Positions 33,373 to 41,678 of a DNA stretch of 64,000 nt are shown one piece after another. Source of the stretch: Gemmatimonadota bacterium (GTDB lineage: Bacteria > Gemmatimonadota > Gemmatimonadetes > Longimicrobiales > Gaopeijiaceae). Every line of letters starts with the position of its first letter. Within the stretch, counting starts at the first letter, position 1. Below the pieces are notes generated by a model that saw nothing but the letters and a program-made list of their open reading frames with translations, was not told the DNA's origin and did no database searches. The stretch spans positions 186,001 through 250,000 of the forward strand of contig JAJDYN010000005.1 of NCBI GenBank assembly GCA_022825135.1, written 5' to 3'. The translations under genes and the position numbers were made by a program.

Positions 33373-35288
33373 TATACCAACCCCCTCAGTTGCTCGATGG
33401 CTGTCCGGAATGCCTGTGGCGCACGGCGCGCCATGTCGGCGTCCTGACGAACACGCGCAGCCAACTCAGCCGCATAGGCGGTCTTGTTCTTCCGCAAGCG
33501 GTCCGCCAGACTGTCACCGGCAAGCTGCGACGCGTCCGGGATGCCCGAGGCGACCAGCACGTCCCGCAATTCCGGTTCAAGTCCGTCGGCCACGAGTTGC
33601 GCCTCCAAGTCACCGGCGGCATGGGTTTGACAGCGTTCTTTCAACTCCTCGTCACTGAACCCGCGGTTGGCAATCGCGCGCTTCATCCCCTTTCCTGCGT
33701 CGTCGCCGTCGAAAACCGCGAGCCATGGAACGTCCAGCGCCCGTGCTAGCGCGGCGAAGGTTGCTGGATCGCCGTTGTTCTGCGCGTCGATGACGGAGAC
33801 GCTATGCTGGTCAAGATCGTAATCGAGTGCGTGCGCGATGGCGTGTACGAGAAGGTAGTCTGTCTGACCTTCGACAATTAACCAGCGCTCCGCGAAGAAT
33901 ATTTCCCCGCGAATGCGGCGGGCGTGGGTATCCAACGCCTGCAACTCCCCGTCGTCAATGTAGAGGGATGAGCGTTGCCTCAAATCGCGCAGTCGTTGTT
34001 CGACCTCCGTACGGCGCCCGTCACGCCCACAGCACGCAAGCAGAGCCCGATATGTGCTCTTGTCGAGCGCGCCGCGGACCGTGAGCGTTTCCGAAGCGCT
34101 TTCATAAGTTAGAAATTCGCCAGATCCTGCCACGATCCTGTCGAGGCCATCAAGGGCTGGAATCGATGCCGAGTAACTTGCCGGCAGCGATCGCACTTCG
34201 GTTCCGTTCGGGGTGAGGCGCACCAATCGCAAGTCACGGAATGGAACGTGCTGGACAAAGAAGGGCGAATGGGTGGTCACGATCTTCTGTCCGGGTAGCC
34301 CGCTGACGTGTCGCCATAGCGTACGAACGGCCTGTGGGTGAAGGTGAGTCTCGGGTTCCTCAAGGGCAAGTAGCGGCTTACTTCCGGTTTCGTACAACTC
34401 GCGCAGCAGATGATCTACGAATGCTTGGAACAGGAAGATCACCGACAGACTCTGGATTCCCTGTCCTTGGCGCCGTAGCGGCAACCACGGTAAGTCCGGC
34501 TCGTTGCGGAGAATGATTTCGGCTCTGGAGAGCAAGTCCCAGCTCTTCAGCGGCACCATCCTCATAGCGAGACCACCTTCCCGGTCCCGAGCGGCAATGC
34601 GGGTAGCGCCGGACAACGTATTTGCAATCACCTCAAGACGCGGGTCAGCCTTGAGCAGGCGTCGGTTGAGCAAGTCGAGAACCCGCAATGCCCGGGATTC
34701 AAGTTCCGACGGGATCTCCAACGCTCTGAGTAGTCGTCTCCAGAACTGCGAGGAGCGGGGCGAGAACTCATCGCTCACGTCGCGCAGGGCACCGAGATAG
34801 AAAACGGGCAGATAGCGCCAGAAACGTTCCAGATTCACACGGCGCGCGCTTCGACCAGCCAGCGGATCGCGCTTCGCGTCGAGGAATTCCCAGATCGGCT
34901 CAAAGGCGCCCGTGTCCTCGCTCCACGCACACCGGGTTCTCAAGGCAATGGTTCGCCGACCGGTGGCCAAGTCGATCTGGATGATGTCCCCAAGGTCTTC
35001 CGCGACGGGATCGGGCCACTCGCCGAGCTCGGACTCGTCCGACCGCAGTTCGATGCTAACTCCGCTGGAGGTCTTCGGATCGGCCGTGTCGTCGGGGAGA
35101 TGAATGTCGTATTCGCTGAAGCCCGTGCCACGCTGTCCCCAACGCCGTGTGAGGGCGATCCGTAGTGCGTCGAGAATTGCGGTCTTGCCAGCGTTGTTTG
35201 GACCCACGAACACCGTTGTGTCGCTGAGGTCGATGGCCATGTGCCGGATTGACCGAAAGTTGCTGATCTCGAGCCTGGTTATGCGCAT
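33372..35288 (-). CDS. OLD-family ATP-dependent nuclease (GajA-like)
   Basis: 638 residues from ATG 35288; the frame upstream of this is not protein-like. ATPase: MRITRLEISNFRSIRHMAID, Walker A GPNNAGKT (29-36), signature-like QGQGIQSLSVIFLFQA, Walker B PLLALEEPETHLHPQA, switch TTHSPFFVQH. TOPRIM: ERWLIVEGQTDYLLV (E473) and WLAVFDGDDAGKG (D527, D529, D530), so the metal-binding residues are intact. GajA of Gabija is a sequence-specific nicking endonuclease kept off by nucleotides. The coupling to the UvrD gene downstream fits. It lies 34 bp after the SNF2 helicase gene, so it is part of the same operon. Confidence 0.92.
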   Translation of the reverse strand: MRITRLEISNFRSIRHMAIDLSDTTVFVGPNNAGKTAILDALRIALTRRWGQRGTGFSEYDIHLPDDTADPKTSSGVSIELRSDESELGEWPDPVAEDLGDIIQIDLATGRRTIALRTRCAWSEDTGAFEPIWEFLDAKRDPLAGRSARRVNLERFWRYLPVFYLGALRDVSDEFSPRSSQFWRRLLRALEIPSELESRALRVLDLLNRRLLKADPRLEVIANTLSGATRIAARDREGGLAMRMVPLKSWDLLSRAEIILRNEPDLPWLPLRRQGQGIQSLSVIFLFQAFVDHLLRELYETGSKPLLALEEPETHLHPQAVRTLWRHVSGLPGQKIVTTHSPFFVQHVPFRDLRLVRLTPNGTEVRSLPASYSASIPALDGLDRIVAGSGEFLTYESASETLTVRGALDKSTYRALLACCGRDGRRTEVEQRLRDLRQRSSLYIDDGELQALDTHARRIRGEIFFAERWLIVEGQTDYLLVHAIAHALDYDLDQHSVSVIDAQNNGDPATFAALARALDVPWLAVFDGDDAGKGMKRAIANRGFSDEELKERCQTHAAGDLEAQLVADGLEPELRDVLVASGIPDASQLAGDSLADRLRKNKTAYAAELAARVRQDADMARRAPQAFRTAIEQLRGLV

Positions 35289-35322
35289 GTGTGACAGCAC
35301 CTCCGATGGGTGACCGTTTCTG

Positions 35323-38300
35323 TCATGCCAACTCCTCCCGTTGCTCCTGTGCCGCCTGTTCGATCGCGCTTGCCGGCACGTCATAGTAACGAGCCGCGAC
35401 AACCTCCTTCTTCGCGTAATCCAAGTGGTTAGCGGGGTTCTGGATCGTGAGCGGAACCGCCTCCGGGTTGTCGAGGGGGTCCCACACCACGTACAGCCAG
35501 TAGGTGTCACCGAGTTGCTGCGCCTTGTACCACTCGTTCGTCGTGAGTCTCACCGGCCGCCCGGCTCTGCGGCCCTTGACCTCGATGCGTCGCACGCCGG
35601 CCACCGGGTCACGATACCCGGTCTGCGGATCGGGAGCCGCCAGACTGCGGATGTCGAAACCGATCTTGAGATGGCCAACCCGCTCGCATTCACGGTCTCG
35701 GGCCTCTTCGTACGCGACGACGATGTCCTCGGCTGCTAGTTCGACACGGCGCATCAGTCCCGCATCCTGCTCCTCGGCCAGCTCGGGAAAGCTACCGACC
35801 GCCGTGTCCGGCGGCAAAACGAGGCAACTGGCCACGTGGCGCACCGGACCGTGGCGGGCTATGCGGAGCCGGTTGATCCCGGTGATGCGTTCCCGCCGGG
35901 TGCGCTCAAGGTCGGACAGATCCTGCTCCGCCCGCTGCCGCGCGAGCGCGACCTCGGGTTCGCTCGGCTCTCGGCTTCTCAGCTTCATCACCCGGTCCTG
36001 GGCGGCTCTCACCCGAGCGTCGAAGGACTTCATCAGATAGTCGCGGGCGACATCCGCGTAGCGGCCACGTTCGCTCCGCGCCGTAATGCAGCGCTCCATC
36101 TGCACCGTCGTCTTGATGTAGTCGCCGACGGGTCCGTGGTCGAATTCGGCGAGCGTTTCGGGCTGCTGCGGATGTTCCGGCAGATCGATCAGGACATCGG
36201 CGGAAACCGGCTCGAACCGCTCGGCGGCAGGCACGCCGTCGGCGACTTCTTCGCGGATGGCCACAAGCTCGGCATGGACAGTTGTGGCCTCGCCCTTGGT
36301 CGTCTGGCCACGGACCATGATTTCGTGGAAGTGCAGCCGGTACGGCGCCGAGGCCATCGCGTCCACGTAGACGGCAGTGCGGCCTGCGACATCTTCAAGA
36401 GCCTCGCTTAGCTTCTCGTCAATCGCGGCGTACAGGGCATGGCCGGGACCGAGCAGCACTGCATCGAGGTGCCGATCCTGTTCCAGGTGCTCCTTGTAGA
36501 AGGTCAGTTTCCGGTAGCTGGCGTCCGGGGCGCCGAGGCGTCGCACGGCGGTGAGACGCTCGGAACGCAGATCGGCTCGCACGTGCTCGATTCTCCACAG
36601 CCCGTCCGCCCTTGCCTCCATGCGGAGGCCCACCACCTTCGCTGCGCTCACGAGGTGGGATTCGACGTAGCGCGGCATGAGCCGCCGTTCCTCTGCCTCC
36701 AGGTTGGCGTGGGCAAAGGCTGAGAAGTCGACATGCGCGCGCGCCAGCGCGATTCCGGTCGCCTCCTCGTAGCGGTCGAGGAGATCGGGGTCGATGCGGT
36801 CGATCATGTCCAGATAGTCGTCCAGCCGTCTCGGCTCGTAGGCCACTTCGCGGAGCATGTCCGGCAGGTTGACCTTGTTGAGCGAAAGCACCTCGCCGAC
36901 CACGTCGAACACCCGGTCCCCGAGGGCGTCCCGCATGCGGTCCAGCTTGTCAAGCAGCCGTTCGAGAATGCGGCCCTCTATAACCGGCTGGCCATCCTTC
37001 GAGGATGTCGCCACGAAATTGAACGCGTACACGTCGCGGGTCTGTCCGATGCGGTGGATGCGGCCAAGGCGTTGTTCGAGACGGGTCGGATTCCACGGCA
37101 GATCGTAGTTGATCATCAGGTGGCAGAACTGGAGGTTGATGCCTTCCCCGGCCGCCTCGGTGGCCACGCATATCTGGCAGGTCGTCCGGAAGTCCTCCTG
37201 GGCTCGCTTGCGCTCGCGCGGGTTCATGCCGCCGTGTATCTGGCACGTGGAATAGCCCCACGCCTCGAGATGTTCGCGCAGGTAGTTGAGCGTGTCGCGG
37301 TGCTCGGTGAAGAGAAGCAGCTTGCCGCGTCCATCCTTGAGTTCCTCGAACTCGGACCGTTGCAGGCACTCCCGCAAGGCGACCAATTTGGAATCGCGCC
37401 CGCTTTCCCGGACCCCCCCGACCCGGGCAACCAGATCCGCAAGCTCGGCGAGTTCGGTCCTTAGCTGGTCCAACTCGGCTGCCGCGGTCGCCTCGTCGAT
37501 GAGCGCGTCGCGGGCCACTTCATCCAAGTCGTCTTCGTCCTGTTCGGCGTCGGATAGCAGGCCTTGCAGTTGCGCCAAGCGGCGCGCTCTCTGGGCGGGA
37601 GAAAGCTCCTCGAGTTCGCGGAGCAGGTCGTCGAGCTTTTTCCGGCGGCGGCGGAGCGATTCGTGGATCGCGTGCATCGAGCTTGCAAGGCGACGCTGGA
37701 ACACGGTGCGCGCCAGTGCGACGCTGTTCTTGCGCCGACCCGTTGCTTGGGGCAGGAACTCGTTGATGTAGGCCGTCACGGCCTTGTAGATGGTGTACTC
37801 CTCCGGCCCGAGGTCGAAGCTCACCGTCTGAACGTGGCGGTCGGGGAACAGTCGGCGGCCGCTCATGTCCCTCAGGTCTTCCTTCAGTCGGCGGAGCGAC
37901 CAGGGGCAGTCCTCTCCGAGCTTCAGGATGTCGCGGCGGATTTGGCTGGCCGCCTCACCGAGACGGTGCGGTTCGGGGAACAGGTCGCGGTCGAGCAGCC
38001 GGATAAAATGCGCGAATCGGTCGTCGTCCCCGTGATGGGGGGTGGCCGTGAGGAGCAACAGGCTGTCGCACTGTTCCGAGAGGCGTTCGGCGAGCTGATA
38101 CCGTTTCGTGCGCTCGATTCCGTCTTCGCGCTTCGACGAGCGTTTCGTGTACGCGCTGCATTTGTGGGCTTCGTCGATGATGATGAGATCCCACCGCTGC
38201 TGCCAGACGCGCTCCCGGACCCCATCCTGTTTGGCATAGTCGATGGACGAGATGATCTGCGTCTCACGCTCCCAGAGATTCAGGAGCTGTTGCTGGTCGT

Positions 38301-38877
38301 TCGCCGAATGGACGATCTGGAATGGTTCGTTGAAGAAACGCAGCAATTCGTCCTGCCACTGTATGGTCAGGGGTGCCGGCGTGAGAATCAGGCAGCGGTC
38401 GATAGCCTCCCGCAACTTGAGTTCCTTGATGAGCAGGCCGGCCATGATCGTCTTGCCCGCGCCTGGGTCGTCGGCAAGCAGGAATCGAAGACGCGGCTGC
38501 GGCAGCATCTTCAGGTAGACGGCTTCGATCTGGTGCGGGAGGGTTCTGATGCCGGACAGGCTGACCGCAAACTGGCGGTCGTAGGAGTAGGCGAGACGGA
38601 TGCGGGTCGATTCGACGAGAAGTCGAAGGCGGTTGGCGTCCACCGGCCGAGGTGCCTCACTCGTCTGTCCGCCTTCCGTCTCGAGAATCGCGGCGACCTC
38701 CTCGGGAGAGATAACAGTTTCCTCAAGCGTACCGTCAGCCAGCCGAACTCGGCACTCAAATCCCGAAGCCCCATTCGCCCCAAGCGGTCTTGCATCTTCG
38801 AGGACCACGGGGGCGTCAAACTGGCCGGACAGAACAACTTGCCTACCGACCCGTGCTGCAAGGGCGTTCTCAGACAT
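35323..38877 (-). CDS. SNF2-family helicase with C-terminal DUF3883-like nuclease domain
   Basis: 1184 residues from ATG 38877 (a TTG three bases earlier is possible). Residues about 110-650 are a two-lobe SNF2/RapA-type translocase: LPHQIEAVYLKML, Walker A ADDPGAGKT (137-145), DEAH (236-239), LLLTATPHHGDDDRFAHF, a long charged helical insertion (about 400-520), GKLLLFTEHRDTLNYLREHL, and EQRLGRIHRIGQTRDVYAFNF. The C-terminus has RRIEVKGRRAGRPVRLTTNEW and WLYVVWDP, the E-x-K pattern of DUF3883, a PD-(D/E)xK-like domain. Similar helicases occur in DISARM (DrmD) and with DUF1156/DUF499 proteins. First gene of the defence operon; it directly follows the broken AbiE locus. Confidence 0.9.
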   Translation of the reverse strand: MSENALAARVGRQVVLSGQFDAPVVLEDARPLGANGASGFECRVRLADGTLEETVISPEEVAAILETEGGQTSEAPRPVDANRLRLLVESTRIRLAYSYDRQFAVSLSGIRTLPHQIEAVYLKMLPQPRLRFLLADDPGAGKTIMAGLLIKELKLREAIDRCLILTPAPLTIQWQDELLRFFNEPFQIVHSANDQQQLLNLWERETQIISSIDYAKQDGVRERVWQQRWDLIIIDEAHKCSAYTKRSSKREDGIERTKRYQLAERLSEQCDSLLLLTATPHHGDDDRFAHFIRLLDRDLFPEPHRLGEAASQIRRDILKLGEDCPWSLRRLKEDLRDMSGRRLFPDRHVQTVSFDLGPEEYTIYKAVTAYINEFLPQATGRRKNSVALARTVFQRRLASSMHAIHESLRRRRKKLDDLLRELEELSPAQRARRLAQLQGLLSDAEQDEDDLDEVARDALIDEATAAAELDQLRTELAELADLVARVGGVRESGRDSKLVALRECLQRSEFEELKDGRGKLLLFTEHRDTLNYLREHLEAWGYSTCQIHGGMNPRERKRAQEDFRTTCQICVATEAAGEGINLQFCHLMINYDLPWNPTRLEQRLGRIHRIGQTRDVYAFNFVATSSKDGQPVIEGRILERLLDKLDRMRDALGDRVFDVVGEVLSLNKVNLPDMLREVAYEPRRLDDYLDMIDRIDPDLLDRYEEATGIALARAHVDFSAFAHANLEAEERRLMPRYVESHLVSAAKVVGLRMEARADGLWRIEHVRADLRSERLTAVRRLGAPDASYRKLTFYKEHLEQDRHLDAVLLGPGHALYAAIDEKLSEALEDVAGRTAVYVDAMASAPYRLHFHEIMVRGQTTKGEATTVHAELVAIREEVADGVPAAERFEPVSADVLIDLPEHPQQPETLAEFDHGPVGDYIKTTVQMERCITARSERGRYADVARDYLMKSFDARVRAAQDRVMKLRSREPSEPEVALARQRAEQDLSDLERTRRERITGINRLRIARHGPVRHVASCLVLPPDTAVGSFPELAEEQDAGLMRRVELAAEDIVVAYEEARDRECERVGHLKIGFDIRSLAAPDPQTGYRDPVAGVRRIEVKGRRAGRPVRLTTNEWYKAQQLGDTYWLYVVWDPLDNPEAVPLTIQNPANHLDYAKKEVVAARYYDVPASAIEQAAQEQREELA

Positions 38878-38887
38878 CAAATTGCGT

Positions 38888-39034
38888 TCACGGTCTTCGT
38901 CGTTGGCGGTGGCGATCGGTCATGAGATGGTCGGAGGCGACCAGCGCCTCCCGATCCAAGCCTTGCAGCTCTGCCACCTCCAGTGCGTTGCGTCTCTCGG
39001 CAGCGGAGACTTGCGCGTACCCAACCTTAGCCAT
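38888..39034 (-). pseudogene. Probable AbiEii toxin N-terminal remnant
   Basis: ATG 39034 overlaps the antitoxin stop by eight bases, exactly as abiEii does at 46101. The 48-codon product contains SAAERRNALEVAELQG, which lines up with SVEERRLALRKAQAEG of the intact toxin, and then LVASDHLMT in the place of FEKDIWVVA. It stops before the GG-S/DxD catalytic region, 11 bp ahead of the helicase start. It is either the stump of a toxin replaced by the defence operon or a very small gene of its own. Confidence 0.5.
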
Positions 39035-39622
39035 GAGCCAAACGGCTACCGATGGGTTCGGCCATCCAACGCGGCAGGACCGCCCGCGCGGCGAGCAGTT
39101 CTTTCAGATCCTCCCCCGAGAGCGTGGGAAATACGGCATCCAGGCTCTCCTCAACTTCGTTGGGACCAAGCCAAGCGAGCGCGCGGATGACCGTGCCGGC
39201 GTTTCGGTTCGGTGCCATCAGTTGCCAGCTCGGAGCGTGCCGCAACTCGACTCGGTGAGCCCAAAAAAAAGGAGTCGGTCGGGGCCGGAAGTGAGATAGA
39301 CGGTACGCACCGCGTTCTGGGTTGTCACACCCAGCCGGTTGGCCGCGTCTCCGCCGTTGGACACGATGGTCTCACCCCAAAGGCTCGCGAGCGCGGTGAT
39401 GGCTTGCTCCAGACTCGGCGCGCGAAGACCAAAGCGCGTCTCGATCGGACGCATGTAGACGCCACGGAAGATCCGGAGGAGCCGCTCCGAGTGGGCGAGG
39501 CGGGAGAGCGCCCGGCTCACGGCGGCCCGGTCACCGAGGTGCACGAGATCCTCCGCCTGGATCGGCGTGGCCTCCGGCTTGGCTTCCGCGTACCCCATGA
39601 TCCGCTCGGGCAGGCTCTTCAT
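39027..39622 (-). pseudogene. AbiEi-type antitoxin, frameshifted at an A8/T8 tract
   Basis: Starts ATG 39622 (MKSLPERIMGYAEAKPEATP) and is collinear with the intact antitoxin at 45512. It has ALSRLAHSERLLRIFRGVYM, SLWGETIVSNGGDAANRLG and VRTVYLTSGPDRLLF. The frame then shifts at a run of eight A (39263-39270 on the + strand). The rest is read in another frame (ELRHAPSWQLMAP, VIRALAWLGPNEVEESLD, LPRWMAEPIGSRLAHG) and stops at 39027. Adding one base or removing two restores a full 198-residue protein. It could be a true mutation, a phase-variable tract or a sequencing error. Confidence 0.8.
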
Positions 39623-39703
39623 AGTATCACTCTCACCATGACATAATATCATCGCTCGCGTTGCTCATCCGTAAACCAAGGTAACAGCCTCCTCCTCGGA
39701 AGC

Positions 39704-39784
39704 TTAGGCATCCAAGGTAGTCGAGCGAGGAGTCCCGGAGAGCATGGCACTGATGATCGCGTTCGTGTCAAAGACGCATCGCAC
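39704..39784 (-). pseudogene. Truncated PIN-domain toxin (N-terminus only)
   Basis: GTG 39784, 3 bp after the antitoxin stop, reads MRCVFDTNAIISAMLSGTP and stops at codon 27. This is the first strand and helix of PIN-family toxins (family consensus like VVLDTNVLISALL) with the first catalytic aspartate kept. The remaining 100 or so residues are absent, so it cannot be a nuclease. Confidence 0.7.
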
Positions 39785-39787
39785 CAC

Positions 39788-40009
39788 CTAGTCTCTCAGG
39801 AGCTCCTCCAGAATCTCGGGAGTCAAGCCACGGGCCCGCGCATTTCGCGTAATCTCCGTCATGACGTCCTGGAGGGACTCGCCGGTCCGCGTGATATCAC
39901 GGAGACGAAGATTGAGGAGGAGGTCCAGCTTGCGACGATCCTGGTCCGACGCGGCTCGATAGGCGTCGGCCAGATCCGGATCCACGGCGATCGTGATTGC
40001 GTCCGTCAC
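39788..40009 (-). CDS. Small antitoxin of a PIN-type toxin-antitoxin pair
   Basis: 73 residues: a strand-like N-terminus (MTDAITIAVDPDLADAY), then a charged helical body (DQDRRKLDLLLNLRLRDI) and tail ending LTPEILEELLRD. Layout and size fit antitoxins encoded before PIN toxins, and a PIN N-terminus does follow 3 bp downstream. The toxin is truncated at 26 residues, so this antitoxin is orphaned. No named domain was recognised beyond this context. Confidence 0.75.
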   Translation of the reverse strand: MTDAITIAVDPDLADAYRAASDQDRRKLDLLLNLRLRDITRTGESLQDVMTEITRNARARGLTPEILEELLRD

Positions 40010-40046
40010 TTGGGTCCTCCCTTCGTCGCGACGGGGTGTCTCTCGC

Positions 40047-40541
40047 TCAATCGAGGTTCCACTTCGCGCGCAGGCGAGTCGCCCACTCCCGGCCGGCCTT
40101 CAAGTCACGCGCGGTCAGGCGAGGCGGGTACAGGAAGATGAATCGCGAGACATAGCTTCGCGTTCCGCTCACGGACCTCTCGTATCCCATCACCCAGTGG
40201 AAGAGCGAACCGATGCGCATTCGGGCCCGGTCCTCGGGGTCGATCTCCTCCAGGTCGATGGTCGCAACTGCGCGTCCGCCGCCCGTCAAATCGCGAAGAC
40301 GAGCGTCGAACTCGTCCTTGAGAATGGCCGTTACCCGCCCCGCCCATTCCTGCTTGGGGAAGAAGGAGGGAGATCGTCCGAGCGAGATCTCCGGAACGGC
40401 TGGTCGCACCGCGTTCAACCCGTACGGATTCGCGCCATTCCGGTCCATTCCGTCCGGCTGGTTATTGCGGGATTCAGTCGAGCCGGCGGTGGCCGCTCGT
40501 CGGCCTTGCACTGCATCTACCGTTAGGGTACCGGTCGGCAT
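40047..40541 (-). CDS. Hypothetical protein
   Basis: About 164 residues from ATG 40541 (a GTG 15 bases earlier and an ATG at 40448 are alternatives). The first 45 residues are low in order. The C-terminal 110 form a plausible alpha/beta domain: WAGRVTAILKDEFDARLRDL, AVATIDLEEIDPEDRARMRIGSLFHWVMGYER, SRFIFLYPPRLTARDLKAGREW. No membrane segment or known motif. It ends 37 bp before the small antitoxin gene, on the same strand, so it may be co-transcribed with it. Function unknown. Confidence 0.6.
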   Translation of the reverse strand: MPTGTLTVDAVQGRRAATAGSTESRNNQPDGMDRNGANPYGLNAVRPAVPEISLGRSPSFFPKQEWAGRVTAILKDEFDARLRDLTGGGRAVATIDLEEIDPEDRARMRIGSLFHWVMGYERSVSGTRSYVSRFIFLYPPRLTARDLKAGREWATRLRAKWNLD

Positions 40542-40668
40542 GCCCAACGCCCGCACCCGGTGGCGTTCAGGAGAACGGTCGGGGGCAGTTCGCCAGACCG
40601 GGTCGAGCTACCAGCGTCGTGCGCCCCCTGAATGGTTGCCGTTTCTCTCGCTCGGGACATCGCGTGTC

Positions 40669-40722
40669 CTACCGTTTCGGAGTATCCGTCCGGGACATGA
40701 TCCGCTCGGGCATGCTCTTCAT
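40669..40722 (-). pseudogene. AbiEi antitoxin 5'-end remnant
   Basis: ATG 40722 reads MKSMPERIMSRTDTPKR and stop. The first nine codons and the upstream tract match the start of the AbiEi gene at 39622 (MKSLPERIMGYAE), after which homology ends. It is one of several dispersed copies of this gene start in the region. Confidence 0.65.
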
Positions 40723-40764
40723 GGTGTCATCGCTCCGCGTGCCAAGGCATCATGCTCGAAGGCG

Positions 40765-41085
40765 CTACCGCGTGACCGCATCCCGCGCTCTTGTGTCTTC
40801 CCGCCATACGCGCAACCTCCGAGCCTGCGCCAGCTCGTAGCTCGCCTGCATGCGCATCCAATGATCGGCCGTTCCCCACCCGAGGGCTTCCAGCGCGAGC
40901 GCCATGTTCGCCGACACACCCGCCTTGCCGTTCAGTAGTCGCGACAGGGTCCCCCGCTCACAGCCGAGGTGCGCCGCGGTCTCGGTGACGTTCCATCCGA
41001 CCTCGTCCATGCTCTCACGGATCAGTTCGCCCAGGTGCGGGGGGTTCAGCATCGCGCCCACGCGCTCGCCGCCAGTGCCGTCCAT
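40765..41085 (-). CDS. higA: HigA-type antitoxin, no toxin gene alongside
   Basis: 106 residues, XRE-type helix-turn-helix antitoxin of the HigA family. It has LNPPHLGELIRESMDEVGWNVTETAAHLG with the family HPGE-like start, CERGTLSRLLNGKAGVSANMALALEALG as recognition helix region, then DHWMRMQASYELAQAR. HigA represses its promoter and neutralises the HigB mRNA interferase. ATG 41085 has a good GGAAGGATC site; an internal ATG at 41052 is possible. The gene upstream is a membrane protein and nothing HigB-like is nearby on either side, so it is either a solitary regulator or an orphaned antitoxin. Confidence 0.85.
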   Translation of the reverse strand: MDGTGGERVGAMLNPPHLGELIRESMDEVGWNVTETAAHLGCERGTLSRLLNGKAGVSANMALALEALGWGTADHWMRMQASYELAQARRLRVWREDTRARDAVTR

Positions 41086-41110
41086 GATCCTTCCACCCTC
41101 CCTTAACTCC

Positions 41111-41569
41111 TCATCCTTCCAGCAGCGACCCCGTCTCCTCACCCGACCGCAACGCGCGCCCGGCTTTGCGGGCGACCAGCAGGCTGGCCACGCCTCCTCC
41201 CGCACCAAGGAGTGGCAGAATGCTGAACGGGACGATGGCGGCCCCGTTGGGCCAGTCCCCCCAACTGCCGCCCACAACGAGTCCCGCCAGCAGGAGGCCG
41301 CCCAGCACGCCCACCGAGGCGACCCGCGAGCAGGAAAGCTCGTCCAGCGAGCGCCCGCGCGCCGCGATCGCCAGAATGGCCGAGAAGCTCGTACCGATGC
41401 CGACGCCCCAGACGGCACCCGCGATGATCATGAACCCCAGCTCGTCCTCGGCGCCGGGGAAGAACACCGCATTCACCAGGGCGACCAGAGAGAAGAACGC
41501 CGCGCCGATGGCGCCGAAGGTCAGCCCCATCCCGAGGACTCCACGGATCACCCTCTTCCAACGCGACAC
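41111..41569 (-). CDS. Hypothetical small integral membrane protein
   Basis: 152 residues from GTG 41569, preceded by AGGAGG at good spacing; the longer frame upstream is not protein-like. Four hydrophobic segments: VLGMGLTFGAIGAAFFSLVALVNAVFF, LGFMIIAGAVWGVGIGTSFSAILAIA, VASVGVLGGLLLAGLVVGG and AAIVPFSILPLLGAGGGVASLLVA. A polar C-terminus ends SGEETGSLLEG. No family recognised. It ends 25 bp before higA on the same strand. Confidence 0.75.
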   Translation of the reverse strand: MSRWKRVIRGVLGMGLTFGAIGAAFFSLVALVNAVFFPGAEDELGFMIIAGAVWGVGIGTSFSAILAIAARGRSLDELSCSRVASVGVLGGLLLAGLVVGGSWGDWPNGAAIVPFSILPLLGAGGGVASLLVARKAGRALRSGEETGSLLEG

Positions 41570-41678
41570 GGCGAGCCTCCTGCTTGTGTTGAATCGATGC
41601 CACCCGAGGATATCCGAGGTACGATCCGGCGTGCAAACGGGTTCCGTCGCTTCAACCGTCCATGTGATCACCGGCGGT

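Noticed and set aside
25725..38877. Calling the operon a canonical DISARM or BREX system
   Set aside because: DISARM core genes drmA, drmB and drmC and BREX pglZ/brxC are absent; only the SNF2 helicase resembles DrmD.
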